Source: Pseudomonas viridiflava
GTDB taxonomy: Bacteria; Pseudomonadota; Gammaproteobacteria; Pseudomonadales; Pseudomonadaceae
DNA length: 64,000 nt
Direction: 5' to 3'
Assembly (NCBI RefSeq): GCF_900583165.1
Contig: NZ_UTKY01000073.1
Location: forward strand, 62,001 to 126,000
Shown piece after piece: positions 8,344 to 17,049 of the stretch. Numbering within the stretch: the first letter of the stretch is position 1; the number at the start of each line of letters is the position of its first letter. Under the pieces are notes generated by a model. That model made no database searches. It was not told the DNA's origin and saw only the letters and a list, made by a program, of their open reading frames with translations. Both the position numbers and the translations under genes were made by a program.

Positions 8344-8643
8344 TTACCGTGCCTCCACCTGTGCTTTCTTGGTTGGCCTCCCTGTTTGTTTTGGTTTTGA
8401 TAATGCGTTTGTCAGGGAGGGGCGAGGAGGATTTTCGGTATTGCCGGTGCGCATCCACGCTCTTAAGTCACCTAGCCTCCATCGCAGTCTTGAGAGTCCT
8501 GGTACAGGCTCAAGCCCTGGCAACTTACGCTGACGTACCGTTAGCACGCTGAATCCCGTCAACGCAGCAACTTCAGACACGCCGATCAGGACGTCGTCGC
8601 CAAGCTTCTGTATTTTTTGGATGGTTTCGTAATCTACTGGCAT
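8344..8643 (-). CDS. AlpA/excisionase-like helix-turn-helix protein
   Basis: A 99-aa protein whose first 65 residues form a MerR-like winged helix-turn-helix of the AlpA/excisionase kind (VSEVAALTGFSVLTVRQRK, then the wing LSRLRWRLGDLRAWM), followed by a basic tail. Such proteins act as recombination directionality factors or as activators of integrase and replication genes. It heads the three-gene minus-strand operon and is the best candidate for controlling island excision with the integrase at 13950. Confidence 0.65.
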   Translation of the reverse strand: MPVDYETIQKIQKLGDDVLIGVSEVAALTGFSVLTVRQRKLPGLEPVPGLSRLRWRLGDLRAWMRTGNTENPPRPSLTNALSKPKQTGRPTKKAQVEAR

Positions 8644-8781
8644 CGGGTTATCGCTCGATTGATCTGTTCGGCACAGATTTCCCCAGTCGAGCGGTTAACA
8701 GCTAGGACACGTTTTTAACAGATGGCTGTGGGGAGCGGTAGCGGGGGCTTTAGCATGCCTTGGAGAACAACCGTTCGCATG

Positions 8782-8986
8782 GACTGCTATCGGCCGATTG
8801 TGTTGAAAAAGTCGGCTTCGGTTTCCACGGTAGAAAAGTTCGCGCCCGAGATTGAAATCTGTGTTTTTGGCAGAAGGTTCACGACTCGATTTCACGTAGC
8901 AGCACGCAAAACAGGTGTTTTTACCTATCTGTATCCGAGCGCTTTGGACAAACTGACTTTTTCAACACAATCGGCCAAAAGCAGTC
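8782..8986. mobile_element. MITE-like element with 32-bp terminal inverted repeats
   Basis: The left arm at 8782-8813 and the right arm at 8955-8986 are inverted copies agreeing at 30 of 32 positions; their core is GGCCGATTGTGTTGAAAAAG. The 141-base interior has no reading frame that could be a transposase. The arms look like IS ends that are common in Pseudomonas, so this is probably a non-autonomous derivative. No clear target duplication is visible. It lies between the AlpA-like gene and the reverse transcriptase and may influence transcription of the latter. Confidence 0.7.
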
Positions 8987-9106
8987 ATCGGACCAGAAGC
9001 GAACGCGCACCGCCGCTGAGATGCTGCCACCCAAAACGGGCGTGGACAGCTTGGTGGCAAATTGGTAGCTTAAAGTGGCCCGTGTTGAACATTGAAAGGA
9101 TATCGA

Positions 9107-10693
9107 ATGTCTCTAAAAGATTTATTAGAGCGAGGCTATTTCCCGAAAGAGTTACCTAGCCCTCCGTTCACCACGACGCCCTTTGCAAATATTGTTGCTG
9201 CACCGACCGGCCCACTTCCTGCAGACTTCGCGAATGGAGCGGATCCAAAGTACAAGCAGTTGCCGACGTCAAAAATCGCTAGATACTCTCACGCCCGTGG
9301 CGGGCTATTACGACGCAAACTGGGAATATGTAATCCACTACACTACTATCTCCTTGCCAAGGAAATAATTGATAACTGGGCAATTATATCTCCCATGGTT
9401 TCTGGAACTGCCATTGCTGCAACTGCACCAGAATTAAAAAGCTTGGGTCGGGCAATCGAAGGGCGGCACTCCCAGGGTGCGCGGGCAATGCTTGCACAGA
9501 AAAATCGTTTGGGTAGAAGATTTTTATTAGAGACGGATATCAGTCGCTTCTATAGTAGCATCTACACTCATTCGATACCTTGGGCTCTCCACACGAAGGC
9601 TGTCGCCAAGGTAAATCGCAGCAGAACGACTTTACTCGGAAATAACCTAGATTACCTTGTGAGAATGGGGCAGGATGGACAAACTATCGGAATCCCTATT
9701 GGCCCTGACACATCACTGGTTTTAGCTGAGCTTCTTATGCAGCGATGCGATGCTGAATTAATCGCAAGAGTTCCGAAGCTAAAAGGACACCGATTTATTG
9801 ATGATTATGAGTTAAGCTTCTATACCAGAACGGAAGCTGAAGATGCATTTCATCTACTTGAAAGAGCGTTGAGCGATTATGAACTGGCTTTAAACCCAAA
9901 GAAAACTAAGGTTTTTGAGTTGCCTTTACAATTTGAGGCGTCATGGGTCACCGAGCTTCGAAGTCATAATATTCGGACATCAGCATCTGGCCAAGCAGTG
10001 GACATGGAAGCGCTTATAAATAAGGCCTTTCATTTGCATAAGCTATTCCCAGGTGAAGCAGTCTTAAGTTACGCAATCGCAAAGCTTAGAGTGGTTGCAC
10101 TACTTCCGAACAACTGGGAATTATTTCAGCGACTGTTGCTTCTTTGCGTAACGCCAGAGCCAGCGACATTTCCCTATGCCATTGATCTAATCATCAAATG
10201 GGTAAACGCCGGCTTTGCTTCGGCAATTCCAGAATTACATGAGGTCGTAAATTCGATTATTACTACTCACGCGCCATTAGCGCATTCCAGCGAGGTTTCA
10301 CATGCGCTGTGGGCGAGTATCGCCCTAGGAGTAACACTCACGACTGAGGCGGTGGCCGCACTATCGATGGCAGATGACTCGGTGGTGGCGCTGATGGCGC
10401 TAGATTGTGAGAGCAGAGGACTTATGTCGGCAGTGCTCGACAAGTCCAATTGGCAAACCCATATGACCTCGGCTGGGCTATATGAAGAACACTGGCTGTT
10501 ATCTTATGAGGCTAATATTAAAGGATGGCTGCCTTCAGTAGGTGGAGGTGACCATGTTGCAGACGATCCCAATTTCGGATTCTTAAAGGCATCTGGTGTC
10601 TATTTCTACGACACGACCCCTTTGGTCGCGTTTCCTATTCCGGCTCCGACACTACCAACTCAAATATCTACATCTACAGCGCACTCGCAATGA
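9107..10693 (+). CDS. Abi/UG-like (defence-associated) reverse transcriptase
   Basis: I start at ATG 9107 behind AAAGGA (9095-9100), not TTG 9092; 528 aa. RT motifs occur in order: LETDISRFYSSIY (141-153, first catalytic Asp), GIPIGPDTS (195-203), HRFIDDYELSF (228-238, the YxDD box as FIDD) and LNPKKTKV (262-269). There is no maturase, endonuclease or retron-type region. After residue 300 there is a long helical region, as in the alpha-repeat C-termini of AbiA/AbiK and other unknown-group RTs that abort phage infection. The 9025-9059 stretch upstream can form a TGCCACC/GGTGGCA hairpin that might belong to an RNA partner. A SLATT-type gene converges on it 69 bases downstream. The RT identity is firm; the defence role is inferred. 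Confidence 0.85.
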   Translation: MSLKDLLERGYFPKELPSPPFTTTPFANIVAAPTGPLPADFANGADPKYKQLPTSKIARYSHARGGLLRRKLGICNPLHYYLLAKEIIDNWAIISPMVSGTAIAATAPELKSLGRAIEGRHSQGARAMLAQKNRLGRRFLLETDISRFYSSIYTHSIPWALHTKAVAKVNRSRTTLLGNNLDYLVRMGQDGQTIGIPIGPDTSLVLAELLMQRCDAELIARVPKLKGHRFIDDYELSFYTRTEAEDAFHLLERALSDYELALNPKKTKVFELPLQFEASWVTELRSHNIRTSASGQAVDMEALINKAFHLHKLFPGEAVLSYAIAKLRVVALLPNNWELFQRLLLLCVTPEPATFPYAIDLIIKWVNAGFASAIPELHEVVNSIITTHAPLAHSSEVSHALWASIALGVTLTTEAVAALSMADDSVVALMALDCESRGLMSAVLDKSNWQTHMTSAGLYEEHWLLSYEANIKGWLPSVGGGDHVADDPNFGFLKASGVYFYDTTPLVAFPIPAPTLPTQISTSTAHSQ

Positions 10694-10762
10694 GGCGAAC
10701 AATGATGACATGTAATTCTTCATCGAGTTGTCAGCCAATCCAGCTCAACTATAAGAGCTTAC

Positions 10763-11479
10763 TCAAGTAACTAATGGTTTAAGATAAGGAGTCAAAACAC
10801 ATGTGACCCCCAGCATATCCAAAATAAACAAAATTTGAAACATGATGAATGAGACTGGAACTATATATGGTATAGCATATATAGTGCCCGCGCGAATTCG
10901 TTGATACCCTCTCGAGATACCAGTTATATGATAATCGTCCTTCATCTCAAGTGAGGCTAGTGAAAAATCTACCCGAGTATGATTTTCAGAGTCAGTAGAT
11001 ATAAGATTATACCGGTCATGAAATTTTTCGAGTGGAATGCTTATACCGCTTAACTTTGACTGCTTTATCTCTGTCCTGAGCTCTCTAATCAATTCTTTTA
11101 TCTTGTCCCCACACTCGTTTAGAGTTTGAGAGCGAACTTCATATCTAGCAGTGGAATTTATGACTGAATAAACTAAAACCGCTACTGCGAGAAAAATCTG
11201 CAGCATGTTCAGAACCTTGGAGCTGAATGCAATACTCACATCTGAATTCTGCACTAAGGGTATGAAAATCAAGCCTAGCGACAGCATGGTAGTAGTAAAA
11301 AACGAAAAATTACTTTGCCTTTTTAAGCGCACAGAAGCATTGAATCTGCATCTGGCGGTCACGCGCATGCTGTTCAAAAGTTTCTCCGCAGGATCATCTA
11401 TATTTTTTTCTATAGGGCCCAGACTAAAGACCCAGGAAAAGATTATAGCAGCCGCTCCCCTAACGCTTTTTAAATACAT
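10763..11479 (-). CDS. SLATT-domain membrane protein (putative defence effector)
   Basis: A 238-aa protein with a charged N-terminal helix, two adjacent membrane segments (about 60-77 and 91-108), a cytoplasmic coiled helical region (about 111-140), and a third hydrophobic stretch (about 202-222). The SVRLKRQSNFSFFTTTMLSL region followed by a second membrane helix and then charged helices is the pattern I recall for SLATT domains, predicted pore-forming effectors of nucleotide-signal and reverse-transcriptase defence loci. It is tail-to-tail with the reverse transcriptase. The family call is from pattern memory. Confidence 0.65.
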   Translation of the reverse strand: MYLKSVRGAAAIIFSWVFSLGPIEKNIDDPAEKLLNSMRVTARCRFNASVRLKRQSNFSFFTTTMLSLGLIFIPLVQNSDVSIAFSSKVLNMLQIFLAVAVLVYSVINSTARYEVRSQTLNECGDKIKELIRELRTEIKQSKLSGISIPLEKFHDRYNLISTDSENHTRVDFSLASLEMKDDYHITGISRGYQRIRAGTIYAIPYIVPVSFIMFQILFILDMLGVTCVLTPYLKPLVT

Positions 11480-11731
11480 AAAGATCTTCTTTATTAGAGT
11501 AATCGATTGTGAATGATTAGTTATACTTAATTAGGCATGAAACGCTAAGCGGAAGATTTTAGGGCGTATTCACGTCTTACCGCACTATGAATCGATCCTG
11601 AATAAAGGTACTTTGATCGGCCGCTTCTGGCCAGAGGCGGTTCGCAGTCTGTTCAAGATGAGCCACAGTTCTGAAGCTATACGCATCTGATTGGCCCAAC
11701 TCATTAATTCGGCCAGGGAAGCGATCCTCCG

Positions 11732-12856
11732 TTATATAAGCCTCAAGTTTGGAGAGACCTTCTTAACTGCGGCCCCATTAGTTACATTCCCTGAAACCAC
11801 TGACAACCTCGTCAACTGGAAGGTTAGAGCATTAATTTCATCTATGCTTACACTCAAGTTTTCTGCGATTTCACGACGACCTTGCTTTCGGACTTGCAAA
11901 GCGTCTAATACTTTAGTGAGTAACTGCGATGTTTCTCGCTCCATCGGCTCTGGTTCATTAGCACGATATCCACTTTTAGCGATATCAATACAAAGACTGC
12001 GGTAATTCCACTCACTGACCAATCCCAATGAATTAAAACGGTATGCCATAGCTGCAAGCGACACACCCCAATAATGCTTAAGCTTCATCAGATACTTAAT
12101 GGAGTAGGTGGGTGGCTGATTAGCAGCCACACTCTCCTTAGGCATTAGAAAGGCTGCGGCAAATGCATCAGCCTGGCGCTCCATTTCAGGTCCGTGGGCT
12201 TGGCCGTGCTGCATGGTGTAAACGTCGCGCACCAAATGGCCTAGCTCATGTGCCGCGTCAAAGCGGCTCCGCTCCGCGGACTTGATGGTGTTAAGGAAAA
12301 CAAATGGCTTGCCCTCATACCACGTACAGAAAGCATCAACCTCTCGGGTTTCTTCTGCCAGCGAAAAGACACGAATACCTTTCGACTCAAGCAAGTGAAT
12401 CATATTGGGAATGGGAGCATTACCTAGTCCCCATACGCGGCGGAGTGTGGCAGCTGCCTCTTCAGGCCCTAGATCGCTCAGGTCGGGTAAGCCTGCCGAG
12501 GGAAGATTAAACCTTTCCTCTATCCAATGGTTGACTCTAAACGCGATGGCACCGGCTGCAAATGTGCAAGCTTTCAACGCATCAGTCATTTTTGAAAGCT
12601 TACGAAAACTTACCGAATGCTCCCTCAACTCTGGCATATCTTCATCAATGAAAAAAAACTGCTGAGGGAAATTCAATAGTTTCGCGATTTTTTCCAAGGT
12701 CGCTGTCTCAGGGTAAGAAGCACCACTTTCGTAGTTCTGTAGACTACGACTAGTGATACCTAACTCCTTTGCCAACTGAGCTTTAGTGAGGCGTCTTCTC
12801 ACCCTGGCAAATGTGATTTGCTTGGGATTTATTTCGGATATGGCCACTTTACTCAC
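11732..12856 (-). CDS. XRE-family regulator with ImmA/IrrE (M78) metallopeptidase domain
   Basis: A 374-aa protein. Residues about 15-70 form an XRE helix-turn-helix (RRLTKAQLAKELGITSRSLQ, then NYESGASYP). The FRKLSKM linker is typical of the group. The zinc motif HELGH is at 203-207 and the downstream ERQADAFAAAFLMP helix supplies a third ligand. It begins with GTG 12856, whose last bases are the stop of the preceding gene (GTGA), so translation is coupled. The order partner-gene then XRE/M78 parallels the module at the left edge. Such proteins serve as antitoxins or as repressor-cleaving switches. Confidence 0.85.
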   Translation of the reverse strand: MSKVAISEINPKQITFARVRRRLTKAQLAKELGITSRSLQNYESGASYPETATLEKIAKLLNFPQQFFFIDEDMPELREHSVSFRKLSKMTDALKACTFAAGAIAFRVNHWIEERFNLPSAGLPDLSDLGPEEAAATLRRVWGLGNAPIPNMIHLLESKGIRVFSLAEETREVDAFCTWYEGKPFVFLNTIKSAERSRFDAAHELGHLVRDVYTMQHGQAHGPEMERQADAFAAAFLMPKESVAANQPPTYSIKYLMKLKHYWGVSLAAMAYRFNSLGLVSEWNYRSLCIDIAKSGYRANEPEPMERETSQLLTKVLDALQVRKQGRREIAENLSVSIDEINALTFQLTRLSVVSGNVTNGAAVKKVSPNLRLI

Positions 12857-13554
12857 AACATACCTATTTTAGGCTCTACTTCCACCGAAATCTGAGAGAT
12901 TGATTGATCTTTGCGAATGGTGAAATCATCGGGATTATTAGAAACACTTCCTAAGAGTATACGAACACCCCAGTTAGTAATTTTTTTATTACCGAAACCA
13001 GTCGGCAAAGATAACTCATATCGAATTTCCTTAAGCACCTTATCATAGTGATAAAGCAACGCCCAGACTTGGGTTTCTCTCTGATGTTCCTTGGCGAACT
13101 GGAACGAGACACTATTGAATAGCTCTAACTGACGATTATTGTTATAAACAAAGCCCTCAGCAACCGCTCCTTTCTCCGCCTGGTTCGTCGGCTCATCAAC
13201 TCCATTCTTGCCGGTTTCGCCGTTGCCAGTCATGACCACGATGGAAATGCTCCGATCAGGCGAGCTGATGAAAGGGCAGTTCTGCTGTTCATGGATATGC
13301 CAGTGAGCTGTTGCCAATAAAGTGCGTAGGTCTTCAACAGTCTTCAACCATTGCTGAACGCCAGCCGCAGTCGGCGCGGACGCACGATTGGTCTCATTGC
13401 GTCCTCGGAGACCGCCAGTAATGGCATCACGGAGCAGGACTGGGCCCAAGTCAGAATGCAGCTCCCGCAAACGTACATCCACGTCCGCGGGCTCATCAAT
13501 AATCGTCGCTCGCCGAGTGAAAGCGTTTGAGGCCGTCAGTTCAAATGTGCTCAT
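12853..13554 (-). CDS. Unrecognised 233-aa protein coupled to an XRE/M78 gene (putative toxin)
   Basis: No known motif is visible: no membrane segment, no Walker box, no nuclease signature. The N-terminal 60 residues are charged; the centre has a hydrophilic loop rich in Gly/Asn/Glu (around residues 110-130) and the C-terminal half looks like a beta-rich domain. It is the first gene of an operon and overlaps the XRE/ImmA-IrrE gene by four bases. This arrangement recalls RosmerTA-type toxin-antitoxin defence pairs, where an XRE/Zn-peptidase protein neutralises an unrelated partner. A toxin role is inference from context. Confidence 0.5.
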   Translation of the reverse strand: MSTFELTASNAFTRRATIIDEPADVDVRLRELHSDLGPVLLRDAITGGLRGRNETNRASAPTAAGVQQWLKTVEDLRTLLATAHWHIHEQQNCPFISSPDRSISIVVMTGNGETGKNGVDEPTNQAEKGAVAEGFVYNNNRQLELFNSVSFQFAKEHQRETQVWALLYHYDKVLKEIRYELSLPTGFGNKKITNWGVRILLGSVSNNPDDFTIRKDQSISQISVEVEPKIGML

Positions 13555-13949
13555 CGCCGTTCCGTACCTGTTTCCGAAAATGATCCCTCATGTTGAGGTG
13601 CAAAAAGCGGAAACACAAGGACTGCTAGCGCAGAATACTTGGTAGTCCGCTCAATGGCAAAAGCGGTCATTCCTCCTGCCTGCCAAACTAGAGACAATTT
13701 AGGGTGCGTGGTTTCACGGCGCCTGATTAAAAGTCAGTTCCCTATCCTGACTAGCCTAGTCGCTCGGAGCCCTAAGGGGGGAAGACGATGTGTATGGGTC
13801 TATTTCTGCAGTTAATCAATGATCGCAATAGGTTTACTTCTACGGGTCAAAGTCATCAACTTTACTGGTCAAGTTCGAGGCAAACGACTGCCTAAGTCGA
13901 ATGCAAATGGGCCCCGTCTGACCAATGGCTACAGACGGGAGTGGTCCGA
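13555..13949. other. About 400 bases between toxin-like gene and integrase; nothing identified
   Basis: No open frame with a credible start is present. The left part must contain the promoter of the minus-strand 13554 operon. I see no inverted repeat long enough to call a terminator for the integrase. Confidence 0.5.
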
Positions 13950-15023
13950 TCAGGCCAGCTTTGCTGCCAGTTCTTCCGCAGTAATGTTGTAGTAACGCTT
14001 CAGCATGTTCACCTCTCTATGTCCCGTCACGCTGGCAAGCTCGATCAGATTCGGCAGCTTGGTCGCAAGCCGACAGGTGGCCTCATGCCGAAGGTCGTGA
14101 AAGCGTAGATTGATCAGGAAGTCTTCCTGTGGCGTTACCTGCGCCACCCCGCAATCTGCCAAGTATTTCAGCCTCGCACGCTCCAGACCTCGCACAAAGG
14201 CCTTCTTGAGTGCATCGGCAGTGGTGGGGAAGACTCGGCCGCAGAGCGAGCGCGGCAAGTCCTCCAAAAGTTGAATAGCCTTCGGTGAAAGCGGAACGGT
14301 TCTGGGCAGTCCGTTCTTCGTCGCAGGAAGATGCGCGGTTCTGCGATCCAGGTTCACATGCTTCCAGCGCAGCTCGAAAATCTCGCCACGGCGCATGGCT
14401 GTCTCAATCGCCAGTTGGACCATGGGCCGTATCCAGGGATTGTGTGAGGCATCGGCGTAGGTCCCATCAGCGCGTCGCTCACGGAGCTCTAACGCGCCGA
14501 GCATGTATTGCTCTTCAATGGGGTCCAGTCGTCGCGAGCGTTCGTCGTTGTAGCTTGGACGGCTGACCATCCTGACCGGGTTCTCGGCAAGGTGAATTCC
14601 CCACTCGCGGCGAGCGACCTCAATCACACACTGAAACAACGCAAGCTCACGCTTCACCGTGTTGCCTTTGCGAATCTTCAGGCGCTCGTCACGGTAGCGA
14701 GCAAAATCTGAAGAGGTGAGGGTAGCGACGATACGCGTCGCCAGCGGATGACGCTTGAGCGCTTCCAGGCGTTTGATTTCCGAATAGGCGCCTTTGTGCT
14801 TCGGAGCGATCTCGGATATGTAGCGATCAATGAGTTGATGAAAGGCGGTGCGCTCAGCCTCGACGCGAGAGACAAAAATGCCTCGGTCGATTTCGCTTTC
14901 AATCATGCGCGCCCAGGCCTGGGCATCAGATTTAGTTTCGAAGGTTTTGCGCTGGGCCGGATAGCCCTTACGGCGGATTTGCGCTTCCCACTGATACTCG
15001 CCGCGATTCCTGATTGTTGCCAT
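13950..15023 (-). CDS. int: Tyrosine recombinase (phage/island integrase)
   Basis: 357 aa from ATG 15023, taken because residues MATIRNRG begin the usual Arm-binding N-terminus; an upstream frame to 15056 is open but unlikely. Residues about 1-55 form an AP2-like arm-binding domain, 60-150 a SAM-like core-binding domain and 165-350 the catalytic domain. Active-site residues visible are R211 (TAMRRGE), H309-x-x-R312 (FHDLRHE), H335 (TGHRE) and Y344/Y345 (LKRYYN). It is transcribed away from the tRNA-Arg gene 115 bases away, the normal layout of an island integrase using the tRNA 3' end as attachment site. Confidence 0.95.
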   Translation of the reverse strand: MATIRNRGEYQWEAQIRRKGYPAQRKTFETKSDAQAWARMIESEIDRGIFVSRVEAERTAFHQLIDRYISEIAPKHKGAYSEIKRLEALKRHPLATRIVATLTSSDFARYRDERLKIRKGNTVKRELALFQCVIEVARREWGIHLAENPVRMVSRPSYNDERSRRLDPIEEQYMLGALELRERRADGTYADASHNPWIRPMVQLAIETAMRRGEIFELRWKHVNLDRRTAHLPATKNGLPRTVPLSPKAIQLLEDLPRSLCGRVFPTTADALKKAFVRGLERARLKYLADCGVAQVTPQEDFLINLRFHDLRHEATCRLATKLPNLIELASVTGHREVNMLKRYYNITAEELAAKLA

Positions 15024-15137
15024 TTCGACCATTCCCGCCACTTTTGAGTGTGGCAAATTTGTGGCAAAAACGACTTTCAGGACTAGGACAGGTTTCTGTC
15101 AGGAGCGCTATCCCCTTGTAATAAAAGGGAAAGAAGA

Positions 15138-15180
15138 TGGTGCACCCGGCGGGATTCGAACCCACGACCCCTGCCTTCGG
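15138..15180 (-). other. Predicted attachment site at the tRNA-Arg 3' end
   Basis: The 3' half of the tRNA gene faces the integrase and everything leftwards looks accessory, so the att core should lie in the T-arm/acceptor sequence, which is intact here. I found no second copy of this sequence inside the window, so the other att site must be left of position 1 or have diverged. Inference from layout. Confidence 0.45.
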
Positions 15181-15214
15181 AGGGCAGTACTCTATCCAGC
15201 TGAGCTACGGATGC
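15138..15214 (-). tRNA. tRNA-Arg(CCG)
   Basis: The minus strand folds into a complete 77-nt cloverleaf. The acceptor GCATCCG pairs with CGGGTGC, followed by A and an encoded CCA. The anticodon arm is CTGCC-CTCCGAA-GGCAG with anticodon CCG. The T-arm is GGGTTCGAATCCC-like. Its 3' end abuts the integrase side, making it the integration target of the island. Confidence 0.97.
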
Positions 15215-15584
15215 TTGTGCGGGCGACATCATACCCATGTCGACCTTGGGCGTCCATGCCGGTCTTTGGCCCTTCTAGCGTAGGAATTTGCCACGCAAAG
15301 GCCCTGCACCGGGCGCCATTGGTCAACGCGCTGCAACCTTGCTCAAACGCGCTGATCAGAAAGTTTCGGCAAATGCGCCGTTTTCGTTCTTTTTTTCGAA
15401 CAGACTATTGCCCTGTACCCCCATTGATCCTAGGATTCGTTTGAGATTTCAAACGCTTCGTGTCCCGTGCGCCATTTTCCTTCTTCGCGCGCTGGGGCTG
15501 ATTTCCCTGACGGCAGCCCACCAGGCGCCTTTCAACAACTCTAATTCGCTCCGCGTGCGCGCGGTGCTGTTAAGGAAAGCCGAC
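15215..15584 (+). promoter_or_regulatory. Leader region upstream of gabD
   Basis: This 370-base gap carries no gene. A reading frame running into gabD from 15288 is an upstream extension without similarity to the family. The region must hold the gabD promoter; no specific operator is recognised. It is the first core-chromosome DNA outside the island. Confidence 0.4.
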
Positions 15585-17027
15585 ATGCAGCTTAAAGATG
15601 CCCAGTTGTTCCGCCAGCAAGCCTTCATCGATGGCGCTTGGGTCGACGCGGACAACGGTCAAACCATCAAGGTCAACAACCCTGCCACGGGCGAAATTCT
15701 CGGTACTGTGCCGAAGATGGGCGCTGCGGAAACCCGCCGCGCTATCGAAGCCGCCGACAAGGCCCTGCCGGCCTGGCGTGCACTGACCGCCAAGGAGCGC
15801 GCCAACAAGCTGCGCCGTTGGTTTGAACTGCTGATCGAAAACCAGGACGACCTCGGTCGCCTGATGACCCTCGAACAAGGCAAGCCGCTGGCCGAAGCCA
15901 AGGGCGAAATCGTCTACGCCGCGTCCTTTATCGAGTGGTTCGCCGAAGAAGCCAAGCGCATCTATGGCGACGTGATCCCCGGCCACCAACCCGACAAGCG
16001 CCTGATCGTGATCAAGCAGCCGATCGGCGTGACCGCCGCCATCACCCCGTGGAACTTCCCGGCCGCCATGATCACCCGTAAAGCCGGCCCGGCCCTGGCC
16101 GCCGGTTGCACTATGGTGATCAAGCCCGCTTCGCAGACCCCGTTCTCGGCCCTGGCCCTGGTTGAGCTGGCGCACCGTGCCGGTATCCCCAAAGGCGTGC
16201 TGAGCGTTGTCACCGGCAGCGCCGGCGACATCGGCGGCGAGCTGACCAGCAACCCGATCGTGCGTAAATTGTCGTTCACCGGCTCGACCGAAATCGGTCG
16301 CCAGTTAATGGCCGAATGCGCCAAGGACATCAAGAAAGTGTCCCTGGAATTGGGCGGCAACGCGCCCTTTATCGTGTTTGACGACGCTGACCTGGATAAG
16401 GCCGTCGAAGGCGCGATCATTTCCAAGTACCGCAACAATGGCCAGACCTGCGTCTGCGCTAACCGCCTGTATATCCAGGACTCGGTCTACGACGCGTTCG
16501 CCGAAAAACTCAAGGTGGCAGTCGCCAAATTGAAGATCGGCAACGGTCTGGAAGACGGCACGACCACTGGCCCGCTGATCGACGAAAAAGCGGTGGCCAA
16601 GGTGCAGGAACACATTGCCGATGCCCTGAGCAAAGGCGCCAAGTTGCTGGCTGGCGGCAAGGTCATGGAAGGCAACTTCTTCGAGCCGACCATTTTGGTC
16701 GACGTGCCGAAAAACGCTGCCGTGGCGAAGGAAGAAACCTTCGGCCCGCTGGCGCCGCTGTTCCGTTTCAAAGACGAAGCCGAAGTGATCGCGATGTCCA
16801 ACGACACCGAGTTCGGCCTGGCATCGTACTTTTATGCCCGCGACTTGGGCCGTGTATTCCGTGTGGCCGAAGCCCTGGAATACGGCATGGTCGGCGTCAA
16901 CACCGGGTTGATCTCCAACGAAGTGGCGCCGTTCGGCGGCATCAAGGCGTCGGGCCTGGGCCGTGAAGGCTCCAAGTACGGGATCGAAGACTACCTGGAA
17001 ATCAAATACCTCTGCCTGGGCATCTAA
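15585..17027 (+). CDS. gabD: NADP-dependent succinate-semialdehyde dehydrogenase
   Basis: 480 aa from ATG 15585 (MQLKDAQLFRQQAFIDGAWV), the usual length of GabD. It oxidises succinate semialdehyde to succinate in GABA and lysine-derived 5-aminovalerate catabolism. Visible family features are the VTPWNFP-like ITPWNFPAAMI cofactor segment, the catalytic glutamate in LELGGNAPF, the catalytic cysteine in NNGQTCVCANR, and the C-terminal FGGIKASGLGREG. It is followed by the gabT RNA element and gabT on the same strand. AAGGA ahead of the ATG supports the start over the 99-residue upstream extension. Confidence 0.97.
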   Translation: MQLKDAQLFRQQAFIDGAWVDADNGQTIKVNNPATGEILGTVPKMGAAETRRAIEAADKALPAWRALTAKERANKLRRWFELLIENQDDLGRLMTLEQGKPLAEAKGEIVYAASFIEWFAEEAKRIYGDVIPGHQPDKRLIVIKQPIGVTAAITPWNFPAAMITRKAGPALAAGCTMVIKPASQTPFSALALVELAHRAGIPKGVLSVVTGSAGDIGGELTSNPIVRKLSFTGSTEIGRQLMAECAKDIKKVSLELGGNAPFIVFDDADLDKAVEGAIISKYRNNGQTCVCANRLYIQDSVYDAFAEKLKVAVAKLKIGNGLEDGTTTGPLIDEKAVAKVQEHIADALSKGAKLLAGGKVMEGNFFEPTILVDVPKNAAVAKEETFGPLAPLFRFKDEAEVIAMSNDTEFGLASYFYARDLGRVFRVAEALEYGMVGVNTGLISNEVAPFGGIKASGLGREGSKYGIEDYLEIKYLCLGI

Positions 17028-17049
17028 GCTCTGTAAGAGATTGCAACAA

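Noticed and set aside
8722..9159. 145-codon plus-strand frame upstream of the reverse transcriptase
   Set aside because: It runs straight through the inverted-repeat element and into the RT gene in another frame; no protein-like pattern.
9107..10693. Retron or group II intron interpretation of the reverse transcriptase
   Set aside because: No retron-type VTG box or msr/msd-like inverted pair could be identified and no maturase or HNH region exists; the helical C-terminus fits Abi/UG RTs better.
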